From Microlunatus phosphovorus NM-1 (GTDB lineage: Bacteria; Actinomycetota; Actinomycetes; Propionibacteriales; Propionibacteriaceae): DNA of 64,000 nt. The position numbers were made by a program, and so were the translations under genes. Positions 1 through 9,206 of this stretch are shown here, piece by piece. Each line of letters opens with the position of its first letter. Positions within the stretch are counted from its first letter, which is position 1. Under the pieces are notes generated by a model, which was not told where the DNA came from, did not search any database, and saw only the letters and a list, made by a program, of their open reading frames with translations. The stretch is taken from contig NC_015635.1 of the NCBI RefSeq assembly GCF_000270245.1, forward strand, positions 2,852,001 through 2,916,000, in the 5' to 3' direction.

Positions 1-29
1 GCCCGCCGCAACCGTCCACCCCACCCACG

Positions 30-99
30 GATCTGCTCGGGTTTGTCGGCTTCGCTCTATCTGCAGATCGAGCAGATCCCACAAGATCGAGCAGATCCC
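30..99. repeat. Interspersed palindromic repeat, copy 1
   Basis: The element contains GATCTGCTCG (30-39) and its inverse CGAGCAGATC at 69-78 and again at 88-97. At its centre is the palindrome ATCTGCAGAT. A 31-nt block (44-74) recurs exactly, in inverted orientation, at 51214-51244, and a degenerate copy lies near 47.7 kb. It lies just downstream of the aroE stop. No open reading frame of its own is visible. Confidence 0.75.
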
Positions 100-114
100 G
101 GGGTTAGGCGGGAG

Positions 115-957
115 TCAGGCCGGGGAGTTGGCAGCGAGGGCGGTGCGGCCTGCGTCGTACAGCACCTCGGCGGGGACGGTGGAGCCGGTCATCAGCTCGA
201 CCTGCAGGACAGCTTGATGCACCAGCAGATCCAGCCCGCTCAGCACGATCCGATCCTGCGCGGCACCCGCCTGGGCGAGCACGGTAGGCCACGGGTCATA
301 GATCACGTCGAACACCGCGGCATTGACGGCGACCCACTCCGGAGCCCGGTCGTCGACGGCGCCTGCGGCCGCGGTCGAGATCAGCAGATCGCTGGCCACC
401 GCCGGATCTGTCCAGGGCTGCACGGTCAGCTGCACCCCCAAGTAATCGGCCAACGAGATCAGCGGCAGGGCCTTGGCCGGGGTGCGGGCCACCACGGTGA
501 TCCGGCGGACCCCGAGCCGAGCGAGCGATACGACGGTCGACCGTGCCGTCGCTCCGGTGCCCAGGATCACTGCGCTCTGCACGCCGTGCAGACCGGCCGC
601 GGTCAACGCGTTCACCAGTCCGCCGACGTCTGTGTTGTAGACCCGTCGCGCCCCGTCGTCCTCGAACACCAGCGTGTTGGCGGCCATCGCGAGTCGGGCG
701 ATCTCGTCCACCTCACCGAGCTCGAGCGCAGCCTCCTTCAACGGCATGGTCATCGACAATCCACGCCAGCTGGGGTCACAGCCGGCCACGAATCCGGCAA
801 GCTGATCGGCCACCAGCTCATGCCGCCCGTACTCCCAGTCAAGTCCGAGATGCGCGTACGCCGCGTGATGCAGAGCCGGCGAGAGCGAATGGGCGATCGG
901 CGAGCCGGCAACCGCGCAGCGTCGCTGTGCTCCCGCTGGGACACCGTCAACTGTCAC
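115..957 (-). CDS. aroE: Shikimate dehydrogenase
   Basis: Predicted to reduce 3-dehydroshikimate to shikimate with NADPH in the cytoplasm. The 280-residue protein has the family length. The substrate-binding SLSP motif is at residues 24-27, and the catalytic lysine is in MPLKE near residue 74. An NTD motif is followed by a GTGATARS nucleotide loop in the C-terminal half. The start overlaps the end of mltG by 11 bp, so the two genes are probably translationally coupled in the alaS-ruvX-mltG-aroE operon, an order common in actinobacteria. Confidence 0.93.
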   Translation of the reverse strand: MTVDGVPAGAQRRCAVAGSPIAHSLSPALHHAAYAHLGLDWEYGRHELVADQLAGFVAGCDPSWRGLSMTMPLKEAALELGEVDEIARLAMAANTLVFEDDGARRVYNTDVGGLVNALTAAGLHGVQSAVILGTGATARSTVVSLARLGVRRITVVARTPAKALPLISLADYLGVQLTVQPWTDPAVASDLLISTAAAGAVDDRAPEWVAVNAAVFDVIYDPWPTVLAQAGAAQDRIVLSGLDLLVHQAVLQVELMTGSTVPAEVLYDAGRTALAANSPA

Positions 958-2068
958 AACGGCCCTGCTTCGCCTGGCACCACGCCTGGAACTCCTTCAC
1001 GTATTTGTTGTGCTCGGCCAGCGTCTTGGCGAATTTGGTCTCGCCGGTGTCGTAGTTCACCGTGACCCAGTACATCCAGTCGCCATCGGCCGGGTTCGCT
1101 GCCGACTCCAAGGCCGCCTTGCCGGGCGCGTTGATCGGCCCCGGCGGCAGGCCCTTCACCTTGTAGGTGTTGTACGGCGAGTTGCTCGCCCGATCTTTCG
1201 GCGTGGTGGTGTTGGTCTTCAGGTTCTCGGCATAGATGACCGTCGAGTCCAAGCCGAGCGGCTCGCCCTTGTCGAGGCGGTTGTAGATGACTCGGGCCGC
1301 CTTCGCCCGGTCGCCCTCACCGCGCACCTCCGCCTCCAAGATGGAGGCCACGATCACCAGATCCCGGGGCGAACGTTTCAGCTTCTTCGCCTGGCTGGTG
1401 AGCTTGACCTCCTTGGCGACATCCTTGAAACGCCCGGACATCTGCTTCAGCACCGAGGCCGCGGTCGCCTGCTCGGTGAGCTCATAGGTGTCGGGGAACA
1501 GGAAACCCTCGGGCTTGTTCTTCGCGTACGACGGCAGGCCCAGCTTCTTCGGATTGGCGAGCGCCTTCTCGTACGACGCTCGCTTGATCTTGGTGGTCTT
1601 GACCAGCGTGTCGACTTGGGCGGTCAGCCGCAGCCCCTCCGGCACCGTGAACTGGGACCGGATCCGGGACTCCCCCGGGTTGATGAGCAGGGTGAGGGCG
1701 TCGATCGCCGACATCTCGGTCTGCATCAAGTACTTGCCCGGCTGGATGCTGGTCGAGCGCTCTTCGGTCTTGACCGCCTGGTCCCAGGCTGCGGCGGACT
1801 GGATCACCTTGTTGTCGACCAGGATGCCGCCGATCTGGTTGACCGTGGCGCCCTCGGGAATGGTGACGGTGATCTGATCCTTGCCCGGACCGGGGTAGTC
1901 GGCGACCTCGCCCCAGCTCGCGAGGAAGCCGCTGGCTCGGTCGTAGACGAAGTAGCCGCCGAAGGCCAGCACGGCAACCGCGATGAGAACGGCTAGGCAG
2001 CCCTTCCCCTTGTGCACGAACTCGCGGGCCGGGCTCGGCTTGAGATCCGGGTCCAGCATGGATGTCAC
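947..2068 (-). CDS. mltG: Endolytic murein transglycosylase MltG
   Basis: Predicted membrane-anchored lytic transglycosylase that cleaves nascent peptidoglycan strands. The 373-residue protein has a short basic cytoplasmic tail, one membrane segment at about residues 24-42, then a LysM-like region and the YceG catalytic domain. The motif ASILEAEV places the expected catalytic glutamate at residue 245. It lies 24 bp after ruvX and overlaps aroE, which supports one operon. Confidence 0.93.
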   Translation of the reverse strand: MTSMLDPDLKPSPAREFVHKGKGCLAVLIAVAVLAFGGYFVYDRASGFLASWGEVADYPGPGKDQITVTIPEGATVNQIGGILVDNKVIQSAAAWDQAVKTEERSTSIQPGKYLMQTEMSAIDALTLLINPGESRIRSQFTVPEGLRLTAQVDTLVKTTKIKRASYEKALANPKKLGLPSYAKNKPEGFLFPDTYELTEQATAASVLKQMSGRFKDVAKEVKLTSQAKKLKRSPRDLVIVASILEAEVRGEGDRAKAARVIYNRLDKGEPLGLDSTVIYAENLKTNTTTPKDRASNSPYNTYKVKGLPPGPINAPGKAALESAANPADGDWMYWVTVNYDTGETKFAKTLAEHNKYVKEFQAWCQAKQGRCDS

Positions 2069-2092
2069 GCGGCGTACTCCTCGGTGCTCGAC

Positions 2093-2581
2093 TCAGTGCC
2101 CCTGCCAGTCGGGCGCGTCCGCGCCCGATAGTAACTCGCCTGGTGGAATACCTCGGTGACGTTCGCTGTCCAGCGCGTGTTCCAAGATCCCGGCGGCGGC
2201 CGCGGCATCGATCCGACTCCGCTGCTTCTTGGCCGATCGACCGCTCTCCCGCAGCCGCTGGGCGGCCGTCACGGTGGTCAGCCGCTCGTCGAACAGCCGC
2301 ACCGGCAGCGGTCGTACGGCGGCAACGAGCTCGCTGACCTGAGTACGGACGGTAGCCGCAGCCGGTCCCTCACCACCGGAGAGCGACCGCGGCAGCCCGA
2401 CCACGATCTCGATCGGCTCGTACTCGGCGACCAGGCCCACGATCCGGGAGACCGCCCCCGCGCCGGCCGGCACCGCCTCCACCGGGTACGCGAGCGTGCC
2501 CGCCGGATCGCACGCCGCGACCCCGATCCTGGCCTGTCCCCAGTCCAAAGCGAGCCGCGCCCCCGGCCGGAACCCGGTCAC
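2093..2581 (-). CDS. ruvX: RuvX/YqgF family putative pre-16S rRNA nuclease
   Basis: The 162-residue protein has an RNase H-like fold. ALDWGQARIG carries the first acidic residue, and DERLTT appears in the middle. The family is linked to maturation of the 16S rRNA 5' end. The GTG start lies 36 bp after the alaS stop, and mltG follows after 24 bp. The linkage to alaS and mltG is the usual one in actinobacteria. Confidence 0.92.
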   Translation of the reverse strand: MTGFRPGARLALDWGQARIGVAACDPAGTLAYPVEAVPAGAGAVSRIVGLVAEYEPIEIVVGLPRSLSGGEGPAAATVRTQVSELVAAVRPLPVRLFDERLTTVTAAQRLRESGRSAKKQRSRIDAAAAAGILEHALDSERHRGIPPGELLSGADAPDWQGH

Positions 2582-2617
2582 AAGTCACCTCGTGTCATGT
2601 GCGCAGCGCGACCATAG

Positions 2618-5299
2618 TTATTGCGTGGCGATGGCGCCGATGGCGTACTCGACGTCGGTGAACGCCTGGTCGATGCCGGCGGCATTCGTGCCGCCGCCCT
2701 GCGCCAGGTCATCCTTCCCGCCGCCACGTCCACCCAGCGCCTGTGCCGCGATCCTGACCAGCTCGCCCGCCTTGGCGCCACGATGCCGCGCGCCCTCCGT
2801 GGTGGCGATGACCACCGCAGGCTTCTCCTTCGTGCCACCGATCACGGCGATCACCGACGCCGTGCTCGCCACCCGGTTGCGGACCTCCTGCACCAGGTTG
2901 CGCAGATCGTTGCCGGTCACACCGTCGGCCCGGTGCTTGATGTAGCCGATCCCCCACATGTCGTGGGAGGTCGCGACGATCGCATCGACCCCGGCCAGCA
3001 GGTTCTTCGACTTCAGCGCCGCGATCTCCCGCTCGGCGTCCTTCAGCTGCGCGACCATCCGCGAGACTCGGTCGGCGACCTGATCGGGCTGCACCTTCAA
3101 GGTGTCGGCCAGACCCATCACCAGCGACCGTTCCTTCGCCAGATGCTGGAATGCCTCCATGCCGACGAACGCTTCGACCCGGCGGATGCCCGAGCCGACG
3201 CTCGACTCCGCGTTCAAGGCCAGCAGCCCTACCTGAGCCGACTGTGCGACGTGGGTGCCGGCGCACAGCTCACGAGACCAACCCTCGCCCATGTCGACGA
3301 CCCGGACGATCTCGCCGTACACCTCGCCGAACAGGCCGATCGCGCCGGAGGACCGCGCCTCGGCGAGCGGCATCAGCGTCGCCGAGACGCCGAGATCGGC
3401 CCGAATCGCCTCGTTGCACAACTGTTCGATCCGAGCCCGCTGGTCGTCGCTGACGGCATGGTTCCAGCGGAAGTCGAGCCGCATATAACCCGGCCGGTTG
3501 AACGAGCCCGCCTGCAGCGCGGTCGGGCCGAGGATCTCGTGCAGCGCCTCGTGAATGACGTGGGTCGCCGAGTGCGCCTGGCAGGCACCCAGCCGCCAGT
3601 CGGAATCGACGATGGCCTGCACGGTCTGGCCGGTCCGCAACTCGCCCTCGCCGATCTTCACCTTGTGCACCACCAGACCCTTGACCGGTCGCTGCACGTC
3701 GAAGACCTGCAGCCGCAGGCCGTCGGCGGTGACGATCTCGCCGTGGTCGCCGGACTGACCGCCCGACTCGGCATAGAACGGGGTCTCGGTCAGCACGATC
3801 TCGACCTGGTCGCCCGGCAGCGCGACCTCGGTCAGCTCGCCGTCGGCAACGATGCCGCGGACCGCGCTCTCCTGGGTGAGAGTGTCGAACCCCGTGAACG
3901 GGGTCTCGCCGGCAGCCCGGAGCCGCGCGTACACCTCGGTGTTGACGCCGCTCCCCTTCTTGGCGCGCGCGTCGGCCTTGGCCCGGTCCCGCTGCTCCTG
4001 CATCAGCCGCCGGAACCCCGCCTCGTCGACCTCCAGACCCTGCTCGCCCGCCATCTCCAGGGTGAGCTCGATCGGGAAGCCGTAGGTGTCGTGCAACTGG
4101 AAAGCGCGGTCGCCGGAGAGGGTGGACTGGTGGTGCGACCGCGCGTCGGTGACCGCCAGGTCGAACAGGTGGGTGCCCTGGCTGAGGGTGCCGCGGAACG
4201 CCTCCTCCTCCGCATACGCGATATCGGAGATCCGCGCGAAGTCGGTCTCGAGTTCCGGGTAGGAGCCCTTCATCGCGTCCTTGCTGACCGGGAACAACTC
4301 CGCGAAACTCGGTGCGTCCACCCCGAGCAGCCGCATCGAGCGGACCACCCGGCGCAGCAGCCGGCGCAGCACGTAGCCGCGCGCCTCGTTGCCGGGGGTC
4401 ACCCCGTCACCGATCAGCATCAGACTCGACCGGACGTGATCGGCCACCACCCGAAGCCGTACGTCGTCGTCGTGGTTCGCGCCGTACCGATTACCGGCCA
4501 GTTCCGCAGCACGGGCGATGACCGGATAGACCTCGTCGATCTCGTACAGGTTGTCCACGCCCTGCAGCAGGTACGCCACCCGCTCCAGACCCATGCCGGT
4601 GTCGATGTTCGGTCGCGGCAGCGGCCCGACCACATCGAAGTCCTCCTTGGCGCGGACCGCCGACAGCTCCTCCTGCATGAAGACGAGGTTCCAGATCTCC
4701 AGGAACCGGTCCTCGTCGACGATCGGCCCGCCGTCCGGCCCGTACTCCGAGCCGCGGTCGATATAGATCTCGCTGCACGGACCACCCGGGCCGGGAATGC
4801 CCATATGCCAGTAGTTGTCCTTCAGCCCGCGCCGCTGGATCCGATAGTCCGGCAGTCCGGCGATGTTGGACCACAGCGCCGCCGCCTCGTCGTCGGAGTG
4901 CAGCACGGTGACCCAGACCTTCTCCGGATCGAAGCCGAGGCCGCCGGCGACCTGCGAGGTGGTGACCAGATCCCAGGCGTACTTGATCGCCTCGGCCTTG
5001 AAGTAGTCGCCGAAGGAGAAGTTGCCGTTCATCTGGAAGAACGTGCCGTGCCGGGTGGTCTTGCCGACCTCCTCGATGTCGAGGGTGCGGACGCATTTCT
5101 GCACGCTGGTGGCACGGGCGTACGGCGCCGGCTCGGCCCCGGTGAAGTAGGGCTTGAACGGGACCATGCCGGCGTTGACGAACAGCAGGGTTGGGTCGTT
5201 GTAGAGCAGCGGCGCCGACGGCACCACCTCATGGCCGCGCGCGGAGAAGAAATCCAGGAAGCGGCGCCGGATCTCGGCGGTTTGCATGTGTGTCCTCAA
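2618..5299 (-). CDS. alaS: Alanyl-tRNA synthetase
   Basis: Charges tRNA-Ala. The 893-residue protein has the full family length. The N-terminal class II catalytic region starts with RRRFLDFFSARGHEVVPSAP. The editing-domain zinc motif appears as HSATHVIHE near residue 580 and CAGTH near residue 678. A DHHA1-type C-terminal domain ends in a glycine-rich GGRGGGKDD segment. A very long open frame on the opposite strand is a codon-bias artefact and is not annotated. Confidence 0.97.
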   Translation of the reverse strand: MRTHMQTAEIRRRFLDFFSARGHEVVPSAPLLYNDPTLLFVNAGMVPFKPYFTGAEPAPYARATSVQKCVRTLDIEEVGKTTRHGTFFQMNGNFSFGDYFKAEAIKYAWDLVTTSQVAGGLGFDPEKVWVTVLHSDDEAAALWSNIAGLPDYRIQRRGLKDNYWHMGIPGPGGPCSEIYIDRGSEYGPDGGPIVDEDRFLEIWNLVFMQEELSAVRAKEDFDVVGPLPRPNIDTGMGLERVAYLLQGVDNLYEIDEVYPVIARAAELAGNRYGANHDDDVRLRVVADHVRSSLMLIGDGVTPGNEARGYVLRRLLRRVVRSMRLLGVDAPSFAELFPVSKDAMKGSYPELETDFARISDIAYAEEEAFRGTLSQGTHLFDLAVTDARSHHQSTLSGDRAFQLHDTYGFPIELTLEMAGEQGLEVDEAGFRRLMQEQRDRAKADARAKKGSGVNTEVYARLRAAGETPFTGFDTLTQESAVRGIVADGELTEVALPGDQVEIVLTETPFYAESGGQSGDHGEIVTADGLRLQVFDVQRPVKGLVVHKVKIGEGELRTGQTVQAIVDSDWRLGACQAHSATHVIHEALHEILGPTALQAGSFNRPGYMRLDFRWNHAVSDDQRARIEQLCNEAIRADLGVSATLMPLAEARSSGAIGLFGEVYGEIVRVVDMGEGWSRELCAGTHVAQSAQVGLLALNAESSVGSGIRRVEAFVGMEAFQHLAKERSLVMGLADTLKVQPDQVADRVSRMVAQLKDAEREIAALKSKNLLAGVDAIVATSHDMWGIGYIKHRADGVTGNDLRNLVQEVRNRVASTASVIAVIGGTKEKPAVVIATTEGARHRGAKAGELVRIAAQALGGRGGGKDDLAQGGGTNAAGIDQAFTDVEYAIGAIATQ

Positions 5300-5346
5300 A
5301 GCTGATCTCGACCCGGGTCGGAGTCGAGGGTGAACCGGTCGGTGGG

Positions 5347-5574
5347 CTACTGGGTCAGGCCGAGCGTCTCGCGGAGTTCCGCCTCACGCTCGGCCGTGGC
5401 AGCTCGGACCCGGGCCACGAAGGCCTTGGCCTCTCCGCCGGCGTCGACGACCGTGTGTTGCACCTTCTCCACCAGTGCCTCGGGACTGTGCCGGGCGATG
5501 TAGTCGCGGGCCTTGACCACCACATAGATCGTGACCCCAGCCCCCACGGCGAACCAGAAAACGCGTCCGAACAA
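5347..5574 (-). CDS. Small membrane-anchored protein, DUF6167-like
   Basis: The 75-residue protein has an N-terminal hydrophobic helix (about residues 3-20, FWFAVGAGVTIYVVVKA) and a charged, helical C-terminal half ending RETLGLTQ. It ends 47 bp upstream of alaS and follows the DUF948-like gene by only 3 bp. Pairs of this kind sit between rarA and alaS in many actinobacteria. The function is unknown; a structural envelope role is only inference. Confidence 0.75.
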   Translation of the reverse strand: MFGRVFWFAVGAGVTIYVVVKARDYIARHSPEALVEKVQHTVVDAGGEAKAFVARVRAATAEREAELRETLGLTQ

Positions 5575-5577
5575 TGC

Positions 5578-5979
5578 TCAGCCCTTCCTCTGCTCCAGCT
5601 CGGCAGAACTGCCGTTCCGACCGCTGAAGCCTGCCTTGATCCCGTACGCCAGCGCACGCACCTTGATGATCGGCGTGCCGACCGCGTGGGTGACCAGGCT
5701 GCTGACCTGCGCCGCGTTCTCCGACACCGACGCCGCGTTCTTGCTCAGCGTGGCGACCTCCTCGGTCACCTCGCCGATCCGGCCGATCTCGCTGTTGGTG
5801 GTGCGCACGGTGTCCTGCAGCTCGGTCAGGATCGGGACCGACTCCTCGCCGAGATCATGGACCTGGGACCGGAGCTCCTCCAGCACCCGGCCCAGCTTCC
5901 ACAACGGGATGGCCAGCATCCCCACCAGCGCGACGAAGGCGATGGCGGCGATCAGGCCGGCGATGCCTCCAAGGGTCAT
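5578..5979 (-). CDS. DUF948 domain-containing membrane protein
   Basis: The 133-residue protein has an N-terminal transmembrane helix (GLIAAIAFVALVGMLAIPLW). After it comes a long heptad-like helical region with repeated small and acidic residues, typical of DUF948 general-stress-like proteins. It is predicted to be anchored in the membrane with a coiled region outside the bilayer. It lies directly upstream of the small DUF6167-like gene (3 bp) and downstream of rarA, in the same direction. No enzymatic motif is visible. Confidence 0.82.
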   Translation of the reverse strand: MTLGGIAGLIAAIAFVALVGMLAIPLWKLGRVLEELRSQVHDLGEESVPILTELQDTVRTTNSEIGRIGEVTEEVATLSKNAASVSENAAQVSSLVTHAVGTPIIKVRALAYGIKAGFSGRNGSSAELEQRKG

Positions 5980-6033
5980 GGGGAGATTCCTTTGCGTGCG
6001 GGAGCGGACCAGAGTGCGGACCGATAGAGAACC

Positions 6034-7422
6034 CTACCCCTTGCCCCGCCCGAGCAGTTGCTCTATTCGTGCCAGCCGGGTCGCCAGCGCAGCCTCGCCA
6101 CCGTGGTCGGTGGGCTGGTAGTAGCGGGCCTCCGCCAGCTCCTCCGGCAGATACGTCTGCCGAGCGATGCCATGCGGATGGTCGTGCGCGTACTGGTAGC
6201 CCTTGCCGTGGCCGTACGCCTTCGCGCCGGAATAGTGCGCGTCCCGCAGATGCGGCGGCACGAGTCCGATCTTCCCGGCATGCACATCGGACAGGGCGGC
6301 GTCGATCGCGGTGATCACCGCATTCGACTTGGGTGCCAACGCCAGCGCGATCACCGCCTGAGCGAGGTTGATCCGGCCCTCCGGCATCCCGATGAACGCG
6401 ACCGCATCAGCGGCGGCGACCGCCGTCAGCAGGGCGGTCGGATCGGCCAGCCCGATGTCCTCGCTGGCCAGGATCACCAGCCGGCGGGCGATGAAGCGTG
6501 GATCCTCCCCCGCCGCGATCATCCGGGCCAGATAGTGCAGGGAAGCCTGCACGTCGGAGCCGCGGATGGACTTGATGAAGGCGCTGATCACGTCGTAGTG
6601 CTGGTCGCCGTCGCGGTCATAGCGGATGGCCGCCTTGTCGACGGCCTGCTCCACGATGTCGGTGGTGATCTCGGCGGAGTCCACGGCCGCCGCACCCGCC
6701 GCCGACTCCTCCAGATAGGTGAGCGCGCGCCGGGCATCGCCGCCGGCCAGCCGCAGGATGGTCGCCCTGGCCTGGTCAGTCAGAGTGAACGCGTCGCGCA
6801 GACCGCGCCGGTCGACCAGGGCACGATCGAGCAGCCGGGAGATGTCGTCGTCGGTGAGCGGCTTGAGGGTGAGCAGCAGCGAGCGGGACAGCAGCGGCGA
6901 GATGACCGAGAAGCTCGGGTTCTCCGTGGTCGCCGCGATCAAGGTGACCAGCCGGTTCTCCACCGCCGGCAGCAGCACGTCCTGCTGGGTCTTGGAGAAG
7001 CGGTGCACCTCGTCGACGAACAGCACGGTCTGCCGGCCGACCCGCAGGTCGCGTCGGGACTGGTCGAGGACCGCCCGGACCTCCTTCACGCCAGCGGTGA
7101 CCGCAGAGATCTCGACGAACTTGGAGTCGGTCTGGCGGGAGACGACCGCGGCGATGGTGGTCTTGCCGACGCCCGGTGGTCCCCACAGGAACACCGACAT
7201 CGGCTCCCCGGCAGCCAGCCTGCGGAGCGGCGAGCCGGGGGCCAGCAGATGTTGCTGCCCGACGATCTCGTCCAGGGTGCGCGGCCGCATCCGGACCGCC
7301 AGTGGCAGGCCGCTCAGATCGTCCTCGGCGTCATCTCCGCGGCGCGCGTCGGCCAAGCTGCCGCCCGTCGTCGGCTGTGTCGCAGGTGCGCCGACCAGCC
7401 CACCGAACAGATCCTCACTCAT
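6034..7422 (-). CDS. rarA: Replication-associated recombination protein RarA (MgsA)
   Basis: The 462-residue AAA+ ATPase is of the clamp-loader-like RarA family, which acts at stalled replication forks. Walker A is GPPGVGKTT at residues 81-89. Walker B and sensor motifs follow in [12 protein letters not shown] and TTENPSFSV. The C-terminal part contains the conserved [19 protein letters not shown] region. The N-terminal 40 residues form a low-complexity acidic extension. The gene order rarA, DUF948, small protein, alaS is conserved in actinobacteria. Confidence 0.95.
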   Translation of the reverse strand: MSEDLFGGLVGAPATQPTTGGSLADARRGDDAEDDLSGLPLAVRMRPRTLDEIVGQQHLLAPGSPLRRLAAGEPMSVFLWGPPGVGKTTIAAVVSRQTDSKFVEISAVTAGVKEVRAVLDQSRRDLRVGRQTVLFVDEVHRFSKTQQDVLLPAVENRLVTLIAATTENPSFSVISPLLSRSLLLTLKPLTDDDISRLLDRALVDRRGLRDAFTLTDQARATILRLAGGDARRALTYLEESAAGAAAVDSAEITTDIVEQAVDKAAIRYDRDGDQHYDVISAFIKSIRGSDVQASLHYLARMIAAGEDPRFIARRLVILASEDIGLADPTALLTAVAAADAVAFIGMPEGRINLAQAVIALALAPKSNAVITAIDAALSDVHAGKIGLVPPHLRDAHYSGAKAYGHGKGYQYAHDHPHGIARQTYLPEELAEARYYQPTDHGGEAALATRLARIEQLLGRGKG

Positions 7423-7595
7423 GGCGGGGCCAGCATAGGCTCATGCACGACCACGACATTTCTTCGTGATGGGAATTTGACTCTCATTGGCAAGACCCCG
7501 GCGTGTCGCGCCCGACTCGGGGTGCGACAGGCCGTTTTCCGTCAGCAACCGGGATAGCGTCAGCACGTTCCCGGGACTAGAGAAAGCTGTTGCAC

Positions 7596-8312
7596 GTGAA
7601 GACCACAAGCACCGTCGGCGACGGCCTGCGAGCACTGTTCGCCAGCGAGACCCGGATCGCGTTGGTGATCGCGACCGTGTTGGTCGGTGCCGGTGCCGCG
7701 TTCGGACTGGCGTTCTTCCTGTCCGCTGAGATGCGAACCTTCGCCGATGTGACGCCGTTCGCCCAGCTCACCGTCTCGGTGCTGACGCCGTTCGCTGCCG
7801 CGGTGCTGACCTTCGACCTGCGGGACCGAGACGGCGACTACCGATCGCGGACGGCCGAGCCGCTGCGTACCCGTTGGATCGCTGCCGGCATCTACGGCCT
7901 GGTCATGGGCGTGTATGTCGCCGTGATCTCCGGCGTCGCGGTGATGGTTGCCCAAGGGTCTCAGCCGCTGGCCGATCCCTGGGCCGGCGCGGTGCCGACG
8001 GCCATCGGCAGTGTGCTGGTGCAACTCATCCCGGTCGGCGTCGGCTGCGCCGCCGGATTGCTGGTTCCCCGACTCTTCCTCGCCGCGCTGAGCACCATCG
8101 TCGTGCCGATCAGTGTCACCGTCTTGCTCGGCTTCCTTGCCCCCCGTGGCACCGCGGACTGGCTTACCCCACTGGGGGCGGCCGGGCACCTCGTACCTGG
8201 CCCGATGACCATCCTCAACTGGGCGCAACTGGTGATCACCGCGGGCTTGTGGGTCGTGCTGCCGAACGTGATCGGCCGTCGCCTGCTCATGCGCCGCGCA
8301 AGTCGGGTGTGA
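7596..8312 (+). CDS. Integral membrane protein of unknown function
   Basis: A protein of about 238 residues with roughly six hydrophobic segments, beginning IALVIATVLVGAGAAFGLA and ending AQLVITAGLWVVLPNVIG. Small and hydrophobic residues dominate, and the pattern resembles ABC-2-like or DUF-type membrane proteins. No diagnostic motif was found. The start is placed at GTG 7596 because AGAAAG lies 9 bp upstream; TTG 7590 is the alternative. It is convergent with the DUF1361 gene, with only 4 bp between the stops. Confidence 0.7.
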   Translation: MKTTSTVGDGLRALFASETRIALVIATVLVGAGAAFGLAFFLSAEMRTFADVTPFAQLTVSVLTPFAAAVLTFDLRDRDGDYRSRTAEPLRTRWIAAGIYGLVMGVYVAVISGVAVMVAQGSQPLADPWAGAVPTAIGSVLVQLIPVGVGCAAGLLVPRLFLAALSTIVVPISVTVLLGFLAPRGTADWLTPLGAAGHLVPGPMTILNWAQLVITAGLWVVLPNVIGRRLLMRRASRV

Positions 8313-8316
8313 TCCC

Positions 8317-9048
8317 TCAGCGGGTGACGCGGCCGTTGAGCGGCCCGAGGATTCCACGCCCCAGCACCCAGGCGACCAGATAGCAGCCGAGCAGCAGGAC
8401 CGACATCAACAGGCCGAACCGCAGTAGGAACGGGTTGCCGAGCGGATCGGCGAGCCGCTCCAGCACCACCGCGATCAGTCCGTTCGGATCGGTGATCACG
8501 TCCCAGGAGTTGAAGCGGGGAAAGCGCCCCAGATAGACGCCGAGTGCGCTGAGCACCAGGGATCCCACCGCCACGACCCAGCCGACCACGCGCCCGGACC
8601 GCGCCTCCACGACGTGATGCACGATCAGCAGCGAGGCCAACCCGAGGATCAGCCCGGTGGCGGCGAAGGTGCCGATCAGCGCGGCATCGAACCACAACGG
8701 CGCGCCGTCCCGACGTCCGAGATGGATGAAGTCGGTGAGGATGTACGGCGCATTGGGCAGGAACAGCAGCCAAGCTCCACCGAGCGCCCACAGCAGCGGG
8801 CGGGGACCGCGCCGATGATGCACAGCCGCAAGACAGGTCGCGAGCACGAACGGAATCCAGGCGAGGAAGAGATTCCACTGCAGGAAGGCGAAGGCCGGCT
8901 GACCCGCTCGATCGGCCCGCACGACAAGCAGGCCCACCCCGACGAGGGACAGCACGGCGAGCGCGAACCCGGTCCCGACCAGCCAGGTCACCGGTCGCGA
9001 CCGCCAGTCCGATGACCGAGTTCTATGCTCCGCGACCAGGTCCGACAT
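8317..9048 (-). CDS. DUF1361 family membrane protein
   Basis: The 243-residue multi-spanning protein carries the family signature LPNAPYILTDFIHL near residue 105 and GRFPRFNSWD near residue 180. About seven hydrophobic segments are visible. The biochemical role of the family is unknown. It lies between aspS downstream and the convergent membrane gene, with its own 158-bp gap to the aspS stop, so co-transcription with aspS is uncertain. Confidence 0.85.
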   Translation of the reverse strand: MSDLVAEHRTRSSDWRSRPVTWLVGTGFALAVLSLVGVGLLVVRADRAGQPAFAFLQWNLFLAWIPFVLATCLAAVHHRRGPRPLLWALGGAWLLFLPNAPYILTDFIHLGRRDGAPLWFDAALIGTFAATGLILGLASLLIVHHVVEARSGRVVGWVVAVGSLVLSALGVYLGRFPRFNSWDVITDPNGLIAVVLERLADPLGNPFLLRFGLLMSVLLLGCYLVAWVLGRGILGPLNGRVTR

Positions 9049-9206
9049 ACCCGAACGATAGTCGAGCGCCGGTCAGTCGACGAAGATCTGGTCAGCCGAG
9101 GCGATTCCGGAGGTATTCGACAGGGGCCGGGATGACTGGACTGGAGACGCCTGGAGTCCGATCCCCGAGTCTGCCCGAACTGCACTGGCACCTCAAGGCA
9201 CCAAAG

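Noticed and set aside
2621-5305. 894-codon open frame antisense to alaS
   Set aside because: It mirrors alaS in a complementary frame, a common effect of GC-rich codon use. The translation is Arg/His/Asp-rich and shows no family motifs.
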